Part shown: piece by piece, positions 1 to 9,255 of the stretch
Position numbering within the stretch: position 1 is the first letter of the stretch
Layout of the letters: every line of letters starts with the position of its first letter
Origin: Glycomyces sp040645615
Lineage (GTDB): Bacteria; Actinomycetota; Actinomycetes; Mycobacteriales; Micromonosporaceae
DNA length: 64,000 nucleotides
Assembly (NCBI RefSeq): GCF_040645615.1
Contig: NZ_JBEYYO010000020.1
Span: 47,984 to 111,983, forward strand
Direction of reading: 5' to 3'
Notes under the pieces: generated by a model
What the model was told of the DNA's origin: nothing
What the model saw: the letters and a program-made list of their open reading frames with translations, nothing else
Database searches by the model: none
Made by a program: the position numbers and the translations under genes

Positions 1-306
1 GCGGACGCGCCGTTCTCCGAAGCGTTCCGGCCCGTCCTCGGGCGCCTGGGCACGCTCGACCTCTCGCGGGACCCCGACGAGGTCGCGCCGCTCCTGGAAG
101 GCATGCGGGTGTTCACCGGGTACGCCGGATGGTCGCCGGGCCAATTGGAGTCGGAGATCGAGGCGGGCGCGTGGATGGTCTTCGACGCCCTTCCCGCAGA
201 CCCGTTCTCGGCCACCCCTGAGGAGCTGTGGGGCATGGTGTGGAAGCGGCAGGGCGGGATGCTCTCGGCCGTGGCGCACTACCCGGCCGACCCGATCTTG
301 AACTGA
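1..306 (+). CDS. YqgE/AlgH family (UPF0301) protein, 5' part outside the window
   Basis: The reading frame is open from base 1 and ends at TGA 304-306, so only the last 101 residues are present. They carry the C-terminal AlgH signature VFTGYAGWSPGQLESEIEAG followed by W and acidic positions, then DALPADPFSATPEELW, which is typical of this roughly 190-residue family. The molecular function of AlgH/YqgE proteins is not settled; they were first noted around alginate regulation and some members look redox-linked. The gene converges with the membrane-protein gene that ends 5 bp away. The family call is firm and the role is unknown. Confidence 0.85.
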   Translation, partial: ADAPFSEAFRPVLGRLGTLDLSRDPDEVAPLLEGMRVFTGYAGWSPGQLESEIEAGAWMVFDALPADPFSATPEELWGMVWKRQGGMLSAVAHYPADPILN

Positions 307-311
307 AGTCC

Positions 312-761
312 TCACGCGCCCGGCCGCCAGGCCATGAGGATGATCACGGCCGTGTAGAACACGAGGTTGAGACCGGAGAGCGCGAGCAGTCGACCGCGGT
401 GCTGTTCGAGCATCTCGCCGTCCATGACCCCGTGCGCGTCCTGGAGTTCCTTGCCGGTGCGGGCCAGTACCCCTGGGATGACGGCAGTGCCGTTGACCAC
501 GGCCACCACGTAGAGGGTGGTGGCGATGACGACCCACGCGTCGGCGAACGAGTAGCGCTCGCTCGTGACCGTGGTGAGGACCCCGAACAGGGCCGCCACC
601 AGCGTGAGCGCGTTGAAGGCCATGCAGCGGCGGCCCGCCTGGTGGACCCGGTCGCCATCCCGCTCGCGCAGGGCGCGCTCGCCGAGCCAGGGCATGAGCA
701 TGGCCGGGCCGACGGTGATCACCGCCAGCAGCACGTGCAGGACCGACAACAGAGTGTGCAT
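312..761 (-). CDS. Small integral membrane protein, DUF2269-like
   Basis: A 149-residue protein with four predicted membrane helices (about residues 3-25, 48-66, 74-95 and 125-144). The first segment, LHVLLAVITVGPAMLMPWLG, resembles the DUF2269 pattern, in which a helix carrying LHV and GP precedes a short basic loop. The start ATG at 761 opens straight into the first helix with no separate signal peptide. No catalytic motif is visible and no function is known. It converges with the AlgH-family gene and lies downstream of the ArsR-type regulator on the same strand, but 45 bp away, so co-transcription is possible and unproven. Confidence 0.55.
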   Translation of the reverse strand: MHTLLSVLHVLLAVITVGPAMLMPWLGERALRERDGDRVHQAGRRCMAFNALTLVAALFGVLTTVTSERYSFADAWVVIATTLYVVAVVNGTAVIPGVLARTGKELQDAHGVMDGEMLEQHRGRLLALSGLNLVFYTAVIILMAWRPGA

Positions 762-806
762 ACGGCGAGTTTACGGACAAACAGGACGATGATCCCGGGA
801 ATCGGG

Positions 807-1772
807 TTACGCGGTCAGCAGTGACTCGGCGGCCAGGGTGCGAGCGTAGAGGACGCGGCGGCCCACGCGGTGGCGCGAGACCAGCCCGGCCCGGTGCAGG
901 AGCCCGAGCTGCTGGGAGACCCCGCCGGGGGTCAGGTCGCAGCGCCGGGCCAGGTCGATCGTCGCCGCGGGTTCGGCCAGCGCGGCCAGGAGCGCGGCGC
1001 GGGTCGGGCCGAGAACTCCGGCGAGACCGGCCGCGGCGGCGGGGCGGCTCGGGGACTGCCACAAGAGGCCAAGGCCACGGGGCGGGTAGCGGACGGTGGG
1101 CTGCCAGGGCGCGGCGACTACGGAGAAGACGCGTTCGCCACCGAAGACGGTGGGCACCAGCAGGAGTCCGCGGCCGCCGAGGACTTCGGCGACCTCGGCG
1201 AGGGGGTTGTCGATGCGGAGCGTCCCGGCCGGGTCCCAGGTGATCTGCGGGGCCAGGTCGGCGAAGAGCCGCTGCGCGCCGCCGTCGGCGAGCAGCCGGG
1301 AGCGGTGCAGCAGGTCCTGTTCGCAGAGGGTGCGGATGCGCGGCCACCAGGGCGCGAGCGCGGCGTCCCAGTAGCGGGCGATCTGGTCGGCGAGCTGGGC
1401 CATCCCGGCGTCGAGGTCGGCGCGGAACGCTTCGATCGCGGGCGTGGAGGGGAGCATGTCGAGGCCGGACCGGATGCGTTCGGGGGCGAGGCGGCGGGCG
1501 AGGGCCACTTCGGTGGCGAGGTCGGGGGTGGAGGTGGTGGGCGGCGGGGCCAGGAACGCGGGCAGGCCGCCGGTCGGGACCGGGACGAGGTCGTAGAGGA
1601 GTCGCAGGTCGAGGCCGTGCAGCCGGGCCGCGGCGCTGCGGGCCCAGCGGCGGTGGAGCACGTGCTCGCCGGGGGCCTTGAGGACCCGGATGCTGGCGGT
1701 GACCTCCCACAGAGGCGAGAGCGCGAAGCGGGTGTTGGCGAGATCGGCCACGGACAGCTGCAACTCGATCAT
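807..1772 (-). CDS. ArsR-type winged-helix regulator with long N-terminal domain
   Basis: A 321-residue protein whose last 75 residues form a winged helix (PTRAALLAALAEPAATIDLA, then SQQLGLLHRAGLVSRHRVGRR), the ArsR/SmtB arrangement. The first 240 residues match the DUF5937-like N-terminal region seen in many actinobacterial ArsR-type regulators and hold no metal-binding Cys cluster that I can see. The gene is divergent from an MFS exporter, and a near-perfect inverted repeat lies at 1777-1800, five bases upstream of this start. The likely role is autorepression plus control of the exporter in response to a small molecule; the ligand cannot be guessed from sequence. Confidence 0.8.
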   Translation of the reverse strand: MIELQLSVADLANTRFALSPLWEVTASIRVLKAPGEHVLHRRWARSAAARLHGLDLRLLYDLVPVPTGGLPAFLAPPPTTSTPDLATEVALARRLAPERIRSGLDMLPSTPAIEAFRADLDAGMAQLADQIARYWDAALAPWWPRIRTLCEQDLLHRSRLLADGGAQRLFADLAPQITWDPAGTLRIDNPLAEVAEVLGGRGLLLVPTVFGGERVFSVVAAPWQPTVRYPPRGLGLLWQSPSRPAAAAGLAGVLGPTRAALLAALAEPAATIDLARRCDLTPGGVSQQLGLLHRAGLVSRHRVGRRVLYARTLAAESLLTA

Positions 1773-1776
1773 GTCT

Positions 1777-1800
1777 TGAATTTAGCTCGGGCTGAATTCA
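1777..1800. promoter_or_regulatory. Candidate operator of the ArsR-type regulator
   Basis: Two 10-bp arms, TGAATTTAGC and GCTGAATTCA, flank TCGG and differ at a single position from a perfect inverted repeat. The site lies between the divergent ArsR-type and MFS genes, next to the regulator start and 37 bp from the chosen exporter start. It is AT-rich in an otherwise GC-rich setting. Regulator binding here is inferred from position and symmetry. Confidence 0.6.
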
Positions 1801-1836
1801 TTGTCGCCTGGATCGGGTGGGTCGGAAGCTCGGCGG

Positions 1837-3069
1837 ATGACCACTCTCGCTTCCGTCGCCCGGTCGGACCGGCTGCGCGACAACCCGGACCTGCGGAACC
1901 TGTTCACGGCGGCCGCGGCCGCCAAGCTCGGCACCCATGTGGCCTACGTGGCGGTGCCGCTCATCGCCGTCCAGTCACTCGGCGCGGGTGCCGCGGAGGT
2001 CGGGGCGCTCGCGGCGCTGGCCACTGCCGCGCACCTGCTGTTCGGGCTGCCCGCCGGGGCCTGGATCGACCGCAGTCGCAAGCGGCCCTTGATGGTCGCC
2101 GCGGATCTGGCTCGGGCGGCGCTGCTGGTGAGCGTCCCGGTCGCGTGGTGGTTCGGGGCGTTGACGATGTGGCAGCTGTACGCGGTGGTGTTCCTCGCCG
2201 GGGTCGGGACCACGGTGTTCGACATCGCGCAGCAGTCGCTGCTCCCGGCGGTGGTCGACCGCGAGCGGATCACCGGCGCGAACGCGCGGCTCGTGGCGCT
2301 GGACTCGGGGCTGACGGTCGGCGGCCGGGGCCTGGCCGGGTTCTTGGTCTCGCTCGTCGGCGCGCCGTTCGCGGTGCTGGTCAACGCGGCGGGCTACGTG
2401 TGGTCGGCGGTGTTCGTGCGGCGAGTCGGGGCCGAACCGGCCCCGACCGGGACGCCCGGATCACTCGCGGCCGAGATCCGCGGGGGCCTGCGGCACGTGT
2501 GGGGCCGACCGGCGCTGCGGGCGCTGGCGATCGCGGGCGCGGTGAACAACTTCTCGATCCAGATGTTCCTGGCGATGCTGCCGCTGGTGTGGATCGCCTC
2601 GGGGCTTCCGGCGTACGGGCTCGGGCTCATGCTGTCGGCCGGTGGCGTGGGCATCCTTGCGGGAGCGACCTTGGCGCGGCGGTTGCGCTCGCGGCTGGGC
2701 ACCGCGAACACGCTGTGGGCGGCGGGAGCGATCGCCGGTCCCCCGGCGCTGTGCCTCACGGCGGTCGGACTGGACTGGGGCACCTGGCTCGCGGCGGCCG
2801 CTTGGGTGCTGGTGGGCGCGGTGGTCGGCATGGCGAACGTGATCGGCGTCAGCCTGCGTCAGCAGGTCACCCCGGACGAGCTGCTCGGCCGCATGACCGC
2901 GGTGTTCCAATTCGTGTTCATGGGCGCAGTGGCCCTCGGAGCGGTGGCAGCAGCGCTGATCGGCGAGTTCGCCTCCCCACGAACGGCGATCGCGGTCGGA
3001 GCGATCGGCATGGCACTCCAATGGCTCATCCTGTTCGCGGCCAGGCGCTCGCTGAGCGAGCACGCGTAG
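1837..3069 (+). CDS. MFS transporter (drug/siderophore exporter type)
   Basis: A 410-residue protein from ATG 1837; an in-frame TTG at 1801 would add 12 residues but would run through the operator region. It shows about twelve hydrophobic segments and the MFS motif A loop between helices 2 and 3 (GAWIDRSRKRPLMVAADLAR), the layout of the MFS_3/enterobactin-exporter group. It should export a small molecule by proton antiport at the plasma membrane. The divergent ArsR-type regulator and shared operator suggest substrate-inducible expression. Substrate unknown. A strong hairpin at 3161-3196 lies about 90 bp downstream. Confidence 0.82.
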   Translation: MTTLASVARSDRLRDNPDLRNLFTAAAAAKLGTHVAYVAVPLIAVQSLGAGAAEVGALAALATAAHLLFGLPAGAWIDRSRKRPLMVAADLARAALLVSVPVAWWFGALTMWQLYAVVFLAGVGTTVFDIAQQSLLPAVVDRERITGANARLVALDSGLTVGGRGLAGFLVSLVGAPFAVLVNAAGYVWSAVFVRRVGAEPAPTGTPGSLAAEIRGGLRHVWGRPALRALAIAGAVNNFSIQMFLAMLPLVWIASGLPAYGLGLMLSAGGVGILAGATLARRLRSRLGTANTLWAAGAIAGPPALCLTAVGLDWGTWLAAAAWVLVGAVVGMANVIGVSLRQQVTPDELLGRMTAVFQFVFMGAVALGAVAAALIGEFASPRTAIAVGAIGMALQWLILFAARRSLSEHA

Positions 3070-3160
3070 CCGCGCTCGCGCGGTGGCGCGTGCCACCGCT
3101 CGACGAGCACGCGCGACGCGAGCCACTCCGCCTGTCGCGATCCGGCACGCTCGCACGCAA

Positions 3161-3196
3161 AACGCCGCGGGCCCCCTTTCGGGGGCCCGCGGCGTT
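3161..3196. terminator. Bidirectional rho-independent terminator
   Basis: A 16-bp perfect stem (AACGCCGCGGGCCCCC and its complement) closes on a TTTC loop. On the minus strand it follows the ssrA 3' end by 14 bp and is followed by TTTT, so it is a good ssrA terminator; on the plus strand it can stop read-through from the MFS gene. Confidence 0.85.
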
Positions 3197-3210
3197 GTTC
3201 GGTTTTGTCG

Positions 3211-3584
3211 TGGTGGAGCTGCAGGGAATCGAACCCTGGTCCTCCGCGGCCTCTGTGAGGCTTCTCCGGGTGCAGTCCGCTGTGCCTTTTATCGAGCCCC
3301 GCCGATCACGCGGACGAGTCGGTGGGACGGGCTCTAATCGCCGAAGATCTCAGACGACGTCCCAGCGATCAAGACGTCGGCCCAGCATCCTTAAATGATG
3401 CCGCGAACCCAGAGCGGATGCGCCCCTGGAGCGGCAACTACACCAGTCGCTTAGGCAGCGAGGGCGTAGTCAGTGCTTTTTGCGTTGGCACTTATTGGTT
3501 TCCAGCGTTGGTTTACGAGACGGCGCTGGCTTCCTCGACCCGCTTCCCTCACTTCAACATACGGAGTCGAAACCGATCAGCCCC
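3211..3584 (-). ncRNA. ssrA: tmRNA (transfer-messenger RNA)
   Basis: The 5' end at 3584 reads GGGGCTGATCGGTTTCGACT and the 3' end at 3211 reads GGGAATCGAACCC complement followed by GCTCCACCA, the tRNA-Ala-like half of tmRNA with encoded CCA. The total of about 374 nt is normal for bacteria. A resume codon and short tag frame sit at 3451-3489. With SmpB, encoded just upstream on the same strand, it rescues ribosomes stalled on mRNA without a stop codon and tags the product for proteolysis. The ends were assigned from the conserved pairing of the acceptor arm. Confidence 0.95.
3451..3489 (-). other. tmRNA proteolysis tag reading frame
   Basis: Inside the tmRNA, directly after AATAAGT, the frame GCC AAC GCA ... 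GCT GCC TAA encodes ANAKSTDYALAA and a stop. The YALAA end is the usual degron recognised by ClpXP-type proteases and matches the actinobacterial pattern; the middle of the tag is variable between genera. Confidence 0.9.
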
Positions 3585-3708
3585 TTGATGCGTCCCCGCC
3601 GGGGCCGAGGCCCGCGACGCGTCTGCGCGTTGAGTGAGTCTTTCACCCTGTTCAGTTGTGCTCGGTAATGCTACCCCGACACAACGACCGGGGGCCAGGC
3701 GATATTCC

Positions 3709-4221
3709 CTACCCGGCGCTGCCGCCGCGCTTGGCCGCGCGGCCCATGGCCTTCTCGATCTCGCGGTCGGACTCACGCTTGGCGATGGCCTGGCGCTTGT
3801 CGTAGTTCTTGCGGCCGCGCGCGAGCCCGAGCTCCATCTTGGCGTAGCCGTTCTGGAAGTACACCGAGAGCGGGACCAGCGTCAGGCCGGCCTCGTCGAG
3901 CTTGATCGCGAGCTTGGCGATCTCGCCGCGGTGCAGCAGGAGCTTGCGGATGCGCCGGGGCGGGTGGTTCGTCCACGTCCCGTAGTCGTACTCGGGGATG
4001 TGGAGGTTGTGGACGCGGGCCTCGCCGTTGTGGATCTCGGCGTAGGCGTCGACGATGTTGGCCTTGCCCTGGCGCAACGCCTTGACCTCGGTCCCCGAGA
4101 GGACCATGCCGGCCTCGTAGGTGTCCAGGATCTCGTAGTCGTGCCGGGCCTTGCGGTTGGTGGTCACGACCGAGCGCTCGGACCCCGAGTGCTTGACCTT
4201 CTCCTGCTGCTTCTTGGACAC
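3709..4221 (-). CDS. smpB: SsrA-binding protein SmpB
   Basis: A 170-residue protein with the full SmpB signature: NRKARHDYEILDTYEAGMVL, GTEVKALRQGKANI, then Y...NG..H..NLHIPEY, and the basic C-terminal tail GLARGRKNYDKRQAIAKR that enters the mRNA channel. It binds tmRNA and brings it to stalled ribosomes. The start codon is GTG, and there is no clear ribosome-binding site upstream. ssrA lies 124 bp downstream on the same strand and the ftsE-ftsX-M23 genes lie upstream, a common actinobacterial order. Confidence 0.96.
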   Translation of the reverse strand: MSKKQQEKVKHSGSERSVVTTNRKARHDYEILDTYEAGMVLSGTEVKALRQGKANIVDAYAEIHNGEARVHNLHIPEYDYGTWTNHPPRRIRKLLLHRGEIAKLAIKLDEAGLTLVPLSVYFQNGYAKMELGLARGRKNYDKRQAIAKRESDREIEKAMGRAAKRGGSAG

Positions 4222-4279
4222 GGCCCAAGCTTAACGATCGAACACGCGTATGCGGAAGGCAATTTCGCCCGGCGCGAAC

Positions 4280-5539
4280 TCACCGGCACAGGCAGGACGG
4301 GAGGTACCCGATCGGGTTGACGCGTTCGCCGTTGACGCGGACCTCGAAGTGGAGGTGCGGGCCGGTGCTGTCGCCGGTGCTGCCGACCGCGCCGATCGCC
4401 TCGTCGCGGTCGACGTGCTCGCCGTTGGAGACCCAGATGCTCGACTGGTGCGCGTAGCAGGAGGTGATGCCGCCGCCGTGGTTGATGCAGGTCAGCTGGC
4501 CGTAGCCGGAGTTCCAGCCGGCGTAGACCACGGTGCCGGAGTCGGCGGCGTAGATCGTCGAGCCCGAACCGGCCGCGAAGTCGGTGCCGCCGTGGAGGCG
4601 GGAGGTCCCGTATATCGGGTGGCGGCGCCAGCCGTAGTCGGAGGACTTCCAGCCGTCGACCGGGAGCACGAACCCCGAGCCGGAGCTGCCCGAGGACGAG
4701 CCGCCGGAGTTCCCGGAGTTGCCGCCCGAATTGCCGCCGGAGTTGCGGTTGTCGGCGGCGGCGCGGCGCAGTTCCTCGGCGAGGCGGTCGGACTCGGCTT
4801 CGAGGTCGTCGTACTGGGACTGGGCCTGGTCCTCGGCGCTGCGGGCGACTTCGAGGGCGGCGGCCTGGTCGGTGACGAGCTGCTGCACGGTGAGCTGCGC
4901 GGCCTGGGCCTCGGCGTAGCGGACCTCGGCGTCGGCGAGGGCCTGGGCGGCGGCGGCCTCGGCGGCGACCGCCTCGTCCTCGGCGACCGCGGCGGCGTTC
5001 TCGGCGTTGCCGGCCTCGCGGCGGGCGAGGGTGACCTCTTCGACCGCGGCGTTCTTGCCGTTCATGAGGAATTCGAGATAGGTGAGGCCGTCGACGGCCT
5101 GCTGCGGGTCGCCCGAGGCGAGGATCGCGTCCACGGTGAGCAGTTCGACCCCTTGGGCGGTGGCCGAGAACAGGGAGGCGCGGGCCTCGCGGGCCTCGTC
5201 CACGGCCTCGCGCGCGGCCTCGTACTCGGCTTCGGCGACCGCGAGGGCCTCGCGGGCGGCCTCGGCTTCCCTTTCGGCCTGGGCGGCCTGGGCGTCGGCG
5301 GCGGCCACACGGCCCTCGGCCACGTTCACCTCGTGCTCGGCGCCGGGGAGGAGGGCCTCGGTCTCGGCCAGCACTTGACCGGCGGCGCGGACCTCTGCCG
5401 AGGCGTCCTCGAGCTGGGCGGCCATCTCGGCCTTCTCGCGCTCGACCGCGTCCAGTTCGGATTGCGAAGCCCCGTAACCGGGACTGCTCGCGGTGCCTGC
5501 CAGGAGCAGGACCGCGAGCAGCCATCCGATTCGCCTCAT
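4280..5539 (-). CDS. Secreted M23 peptidoglycan hydrolase with coiled coil (FtsEX-linked)
   Basis: A 419-residue protein from ATG 5539. Residues 1-24 are a signal peptide, residues about 25-270 a long Ala/Glu-rich coiled coil, residues about 270-296 a Gly/Asn/Ser linker, and the last 105 residues an M23 lysostaphin-type domain with zinc ligands H316, D320 (HGGTD) and H397 (HLH, with H395). It should cleave peptidoglycan cross-bridges at the septum. The coiled coil plus M23 layout is that of EnvC-like proteins, and its place 80 bp after ftsX suggests activation by FtsEX. EnvC of Gammaproteobacteria lacks zinc ligands; here they are present, so this protein may be the hydrolase itself. Confidence 0.88.
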   Translation of the reverse strand: MRRIGWLLAVLLLAGTASSPGYGASQSELDAVEREKAEMAAQLEDASAEVRAAGQVLAETEALLPGAEHEVNVAEGRVAAADAQAAQAEREAEAAREALAVAEAEYEAAREAVDEAREARASLFSATAQGVELLTVDAILASGDPQQAVDGLTYLEFLMNGKNAAVEEVTLARREAGNAENAAAVAEDEAVAAEAAAAQALADAEVRYAEAQAAQLTVQQLVTDQAAALEVARSAEDQAQSQYDDLEAESDRLAEELRRAAADNRNSGGNSGGNSGNSGGSSSGSSGSGFVLPVDGWKSSDYGWRRHPIYGTSRLHGGTDFAAGSGSTIYAADSGTVVYAGWNSGYGQLTCINHGGGITSCYAHQSSIWVSNGEHVDRDEAIGAVGSTGDSTGPHLHFEVRVNGERVNPIGYLPSCLCR

Positions 5540-5619
5540 AGGCCCCGAATTTAGTCCATCTGCGACGGATATTCGAGGAGTTCGCAACTTGCGCCACGAA
5601 CGGGTGAGAAGAACCTTCG

Positions 5620-6495
5620 CTAGACCTTGATGTTGAACCGCAAGGTGATCCACGCGGTGATCGCGCTGATGACCGCCGAGATCCCGATGAGGATCGGCAA
5701 CATCATCAGGACCGCCTGGGTACTGATCGGCGGCATCAGACTGAACAGACCCTCGAACTGGCCCTCGATGAGCAGGAACTTCCCGGCGATGATCACGCCG
5801 AAGGCGAGGATCGAGCCGATCACGGCGGCGAAGACCGCTTCGAGGACGAACGGGGCCTGCACGAACCAGTTCGGGGCCCCGACCAGCTTCATGATCGCCA
5901 CTTCGCGGCGCCGCGAGTAGGCGGCGACCTGGATCGTGTTGGCCACCAGCAGGAGCGTCGCCGCACCCTGGACCGAGGCGATGACCAGCGTCAGCTTCTG
6001 GAGACCGCCCAGGATGTCGAAGACCTGCTGGAGGATCTCGCGCTGGTTGGTCACCTGGTAGACGCCGTCGCGCTCGGCGAACTCGGCGATGAGCTTCTTG
6101 GCGTCGTTGATGTCGTTCATCTCGACGCGCCACGCCGACGGCAGGACCTGCGCGTCGACGGAGTTGACCAGCTCGGGAGTGTCCTTGAACGTGTCCTTGA
6201 AGCGGTCGAAGGCCTCTTCCTTGGACTCGTAGACCGCCCGTTTGACGTAAGGGCTGGCCTTGAGGTCCTCGCCGATCTGGTCCGAGACGGCCTGGTCGAC
6301 GTCGCGGTCGAGGTAGACCACCACTTCGAGGTTCGTCTGGTAGTACTCCTCGATCACGTCGACCTGGTTGTACAGCAGCAGGCCCGCGCCGAGCATCGTC
6401 AGCGAGACGGCCATGGTGATGATCATGGCGACGGTCATGGAGATGTTGCGCCACAGTCCGAGGAAGACCTCGGACATCACGTACTTCGCGCGCAT
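5620..6495 (-). CDS. ftsX: Cell-division ABC transporter permease FtsX
   Basis: A 291-residue protein with the FtsX layout: an N-terminal cytoplasmic stretch MRAKYVMSEVFLGLWRN, helix 1 (about 18-40), an extracellular domain of about 130 residues, and three further helices, with SRRREVAIMKLVGA before helix 3. It forms the membrane part of FtsEX, which transmits ATP hydrolysis to periplasmic or extracellular cell-wall hydrolases at the division site. The gene follows ftsE by 22 bp and precedes the M23 hydrolase gene, forming one transcription unit. Confidence 0.95.
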   Translation of the reverse strand: MRAKYVMSEVFLGLWRNISMTVAMIITMAVSLTMLGAGLLLYNQVDVIEEYYQTNLEVVVYLDRDVDQAVSDQIGEDLKASPYVKRAVYESKEEAFDRFKDTFKDTPELVNSVDAQVLPSAWRVEMNDINDAKKLIAEFAERDGVYQVTNQREILQQVFDILGGLQKLTLVIASVQGAATLLLVANTIQVAAYSRRREVAIMKLVGAPNWFVQAPFVLEAVFAAVIGSILAFGVIIAGKFLLIEGQFEGLFSLMPPISTQAVLMMLPILIGISAVISAITAWITLRFNIKV

Positions 6496-6517
6496 GTGCT
6501 CTAGTTCTGCCTTCCGC

Positions 6518-7198
6518 TTAGCCGTAGACGCCGCGAGCCTGGTCGCGGACGATCTGGCCGTTCTCGATCTCGATGACGCGACGGCGCATCTGGTTCACGA
6601 TGTTGGAGTCGTGGGTGACCATGAGGATGGTGGTACCCGTTCGGCTGATGCGGTCGAGGAGCCGCATGATCTCGATCGAGGTGTCGGGGTCGAGGTTACC
6701 GGTGGGCTCGTCGGCCAGCAGGAGCAGCGGGCGGTTGACGAACGCGCGGGCCACCGCGACGCGCTGCTGCTCGCCGCCGGAGAGCTCGTGCGGGTAGCGG
6801 TGCTCCTTGCCGCCCAGGCCCACGAGTTCGAGGACCTCGGGGACGACCCTGCGGGCGACCGAGCGCGGCTTGCCGATGACTTCGAGCGCGAACGCCACGT
6901 TCTCGGCGGCGGTGCGGTTCGGCAGCAGCCGGAAGTCCTGGAACACGCAGCCGATGCTGCGCCGGTAGGCCGGGACCTTCCAGCGGCGCAGCCGCGTCAC
7001 GTCGGTGTCGCCGACGGAGATCTTGCCCTTGTCCGGGACTTCTTCGCGAAGCAGGAGCTTGATCATCGTGGACTTCCCCGCACCGGTCGGCCCGATGAAG
7101 AAGACGAACTCTCCCTTGTCGATGAAGACGTTCACGTCCTCCACCGACGGGCGGTTCGACCGGGGGTAGTGCTTGGTTACACCCTCAAGCTGAATCAC
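6518..7198 (-). CDS. ftsE: Cell-division ABC transporter ATPase FtsE
   Basis: A 226-residue ATPase from GTG 7198 (VIQLEGVTKHYP), the length of known FtsE proteins. It shows Walker A GPTGAGKST, Q-loop CVFQDFRLLPN, signature LSGGEQQRVAVARA, Walker B LLLLADEPTGNLD and H-loop VTHD. The open frame runs further upstream to 7495, but that extension has no family match and lies in the intergenic region. FtsE pairs with FtsX and links the divisome to septal peptidoglycan hydrolysis. Confidence 0.95.
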   Translation of the reverse strand: MIQLEGVTKHYPRSNRPSVEDVNVFIDKGEFVFFIGPTGAGKSTMIKLLLREEVPDKGKISVGDTDVTRLRRWKVPAYRRSIGCVFQDFRLLPNRTAAENVAFALEVIGKPRSVARRVVPEVLELVGLGGKEHRYPHELSGGEQQRVAVARAFVNRPLLLLADEPTGNLDPDTSIEIMRLLDRISRTGTTILMVTHDSNIVNQMRRRVIEIENGQIVRDQARGVYG

Positions 7199-7289
7199 GA
7201 GCCGGAGTCTATCCGCCGAATGCCGGGGCCGTTCCAGCGGCTCCAGTACAAGCGTGGCATATTCCACGGTTTCGGACCCATATGTCACG

Positions 7290-7327
7290 CCCGTTCGGGG
7301 GTAACGACGCGATTTCGCCCGAACGGG
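7290..7327. repeat. 10-bp inverted repeat between prfB and ftsE
   Basis: CCCGTTCGGG and CCCGAACGGG are separated by 18 bp. The repeat lies 190 bp downstream of prfB and about 90 bp upstream of ftsE on the minus strand, with no T-run, so it may be a weak terminator or a leader hairpin. It also lies directly before a possible small plus-strand ORF. Confidence 0.4.
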
Positions 7328-7337
7328 GGAAGCGGTC

Positions 7338-7505
7338 ATGGTCAGGCGGCCCATGCGAGACGGCGAAGCGTCACAGGGCGGCCACGCACGGAAGCGCGAC
7401 GAGCCGCCGCAGCGCCGCCCGCGGCCGCCGGAGCCCGGCGACCGCGTCGTCGAGCCGTGTCCCGCCGCCGCGGCGCTGCACGGATACCGCGCCACCGGAT
7501 CGTGA
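7338..7505 (+). CDS. Possible 55-residue basic protein
   Basis: Read directly from the sequence: ATG 7338 preceded by GGGGGA at a normal spacing, 55 codons with strongly GC-rich third positions, TGA 7503-7505. The product (starting MVRRPMRDGEASQGG) is rich in Arg and Pro and has no known domain. It lies antisense to nothing, in the 321-bp space between prfB and ftsE, which otherwise holds only the inverted repeat at 7290-7327. High GC DNA yields such frames by chance, so this is a weak call. Confidence 0.25.
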   Translation: MVRRPMRDGEASQGGHARKRDEPPQRRPRPPEPGDRVVEPCPAAAALHGYRATGS

Positions 7506-7519
7506 GGATCTCGCGGGGG

Positions 7520-8635
<1,116 letters not shown>

Positions 8636-8674
8636 AACAGATCAGGGTACGCCTGTATTCGCGCTCATACGAAA

Positions 8675-8707
8675 CGGGACGCTGGACCTGTAAGGTCCGG
8701 CGTCCCG
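8675..8707. terminator. Hairpin terminator between the PadR gene and prfB
   Basis: CGGGACGCTGGACC pairs with GGTCCGGCGTCCCG (one wobble) around a TGTAA loop. It follows the minus-strand PadR gene by about 45 bp and precedes prfB. Confidence 0.6.
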
Positions 8708-8751
8708 CTCCGTGCTTGATCGTCGTAACCCGGCTCGTCCGGGCGTTTCGT

Positions 8752-9255
8752 CTATCGCTTCTTCAGCCAGCTGAGGGCCGAGCGGTGGTATCCGATGGCG
8801 AATTCCATCGCGATCGCCGCGTTCGGGTCCTCGTCCGCGTAGTCCTTCGCGGCGGCACGGGCCTCTGCCAAGGCCTCCTGGTGCTGCTCGGTCGCGTCGG
8901 CGAACATCTCCTCGGCGGTGTCCTTGGAGAGGTAGTCGAGGAAGGCGGTGCGCAGCGCGACCGGGTCGCGCAGCTGGCCGATCCGGGCCGGCTCGTTGAG
9001 CCAGCGGGTGAACGCCCGCTTGCCATTGGCGCTGATCGTGTACGGCACCGAGGCTCGGGGCCCGGGCTTGCCGACGCGGACGAGTCCGCCTTCGGCCAGC
9101 GCCGGGAGTTCGCGGTAGACCTGCGAGCGCGTCATGGTCCAGTACGGACCGAGGCGACGGGTCGCCTCTGCCATGAGTTGTCCGCCGGTCATCGGTCCTT
9201 CGTGTAGCAAGCCCAGCAATGCTGCTGAGGTCGCGTTGAGTTCTTTTCCTGCCAT
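8752..9255 (-). CDS. PadR family transcriptional regulator
   Basis: A 167-residue protein from ATG 9255 (MAGKELNATSAALLGLLHEG). Residues 8-90 form the PadR winged helix: LLGLLHEGPMTGGQLM, then YWTMTRSQVYRELPALAEGGLV. The C-terminal half is a helical dimerisation segment with a VIR-like pattern (LRTAFLDYLSKDTAEEMFADA). The open frame reaches 9291, but the extension does not resemble the family. No obvious target gene adjoins: prfB is downstream and the kinase gene is upstream, both with other roles. Confidence 0.85.
   Translation of the reverse strand: MAGKELNATSAALLGLLHEGPMTGGQLMAEATRRLGPYWTMTRSQVYRELPALAEGGLVRVGKPGPRASVPYTISANGKRAFTRWLNEPARIGQLRDPVALRTAFLDYLSKDTAEEMFADATEQHQEALAEARAAAKDYADEDPNAAIAMEFAIGYHRSALSWLKKR

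Noticed and set aside
870..3398. 842-residue plus-strand open frame antisense to the ArsR-type gene and overlapping the MFS gene
   Set aside because: It is a GC-rich shadow frame: the product is low complexity, and two well-supported genes already occupy the region.
4164..5597. 477-residue minus-strand frame over smpB and the M23 gene
   Set aside because: Same strand but shifted frame, made of Arg/Gly/Pro repeats; the M23 frame carries all motifs.
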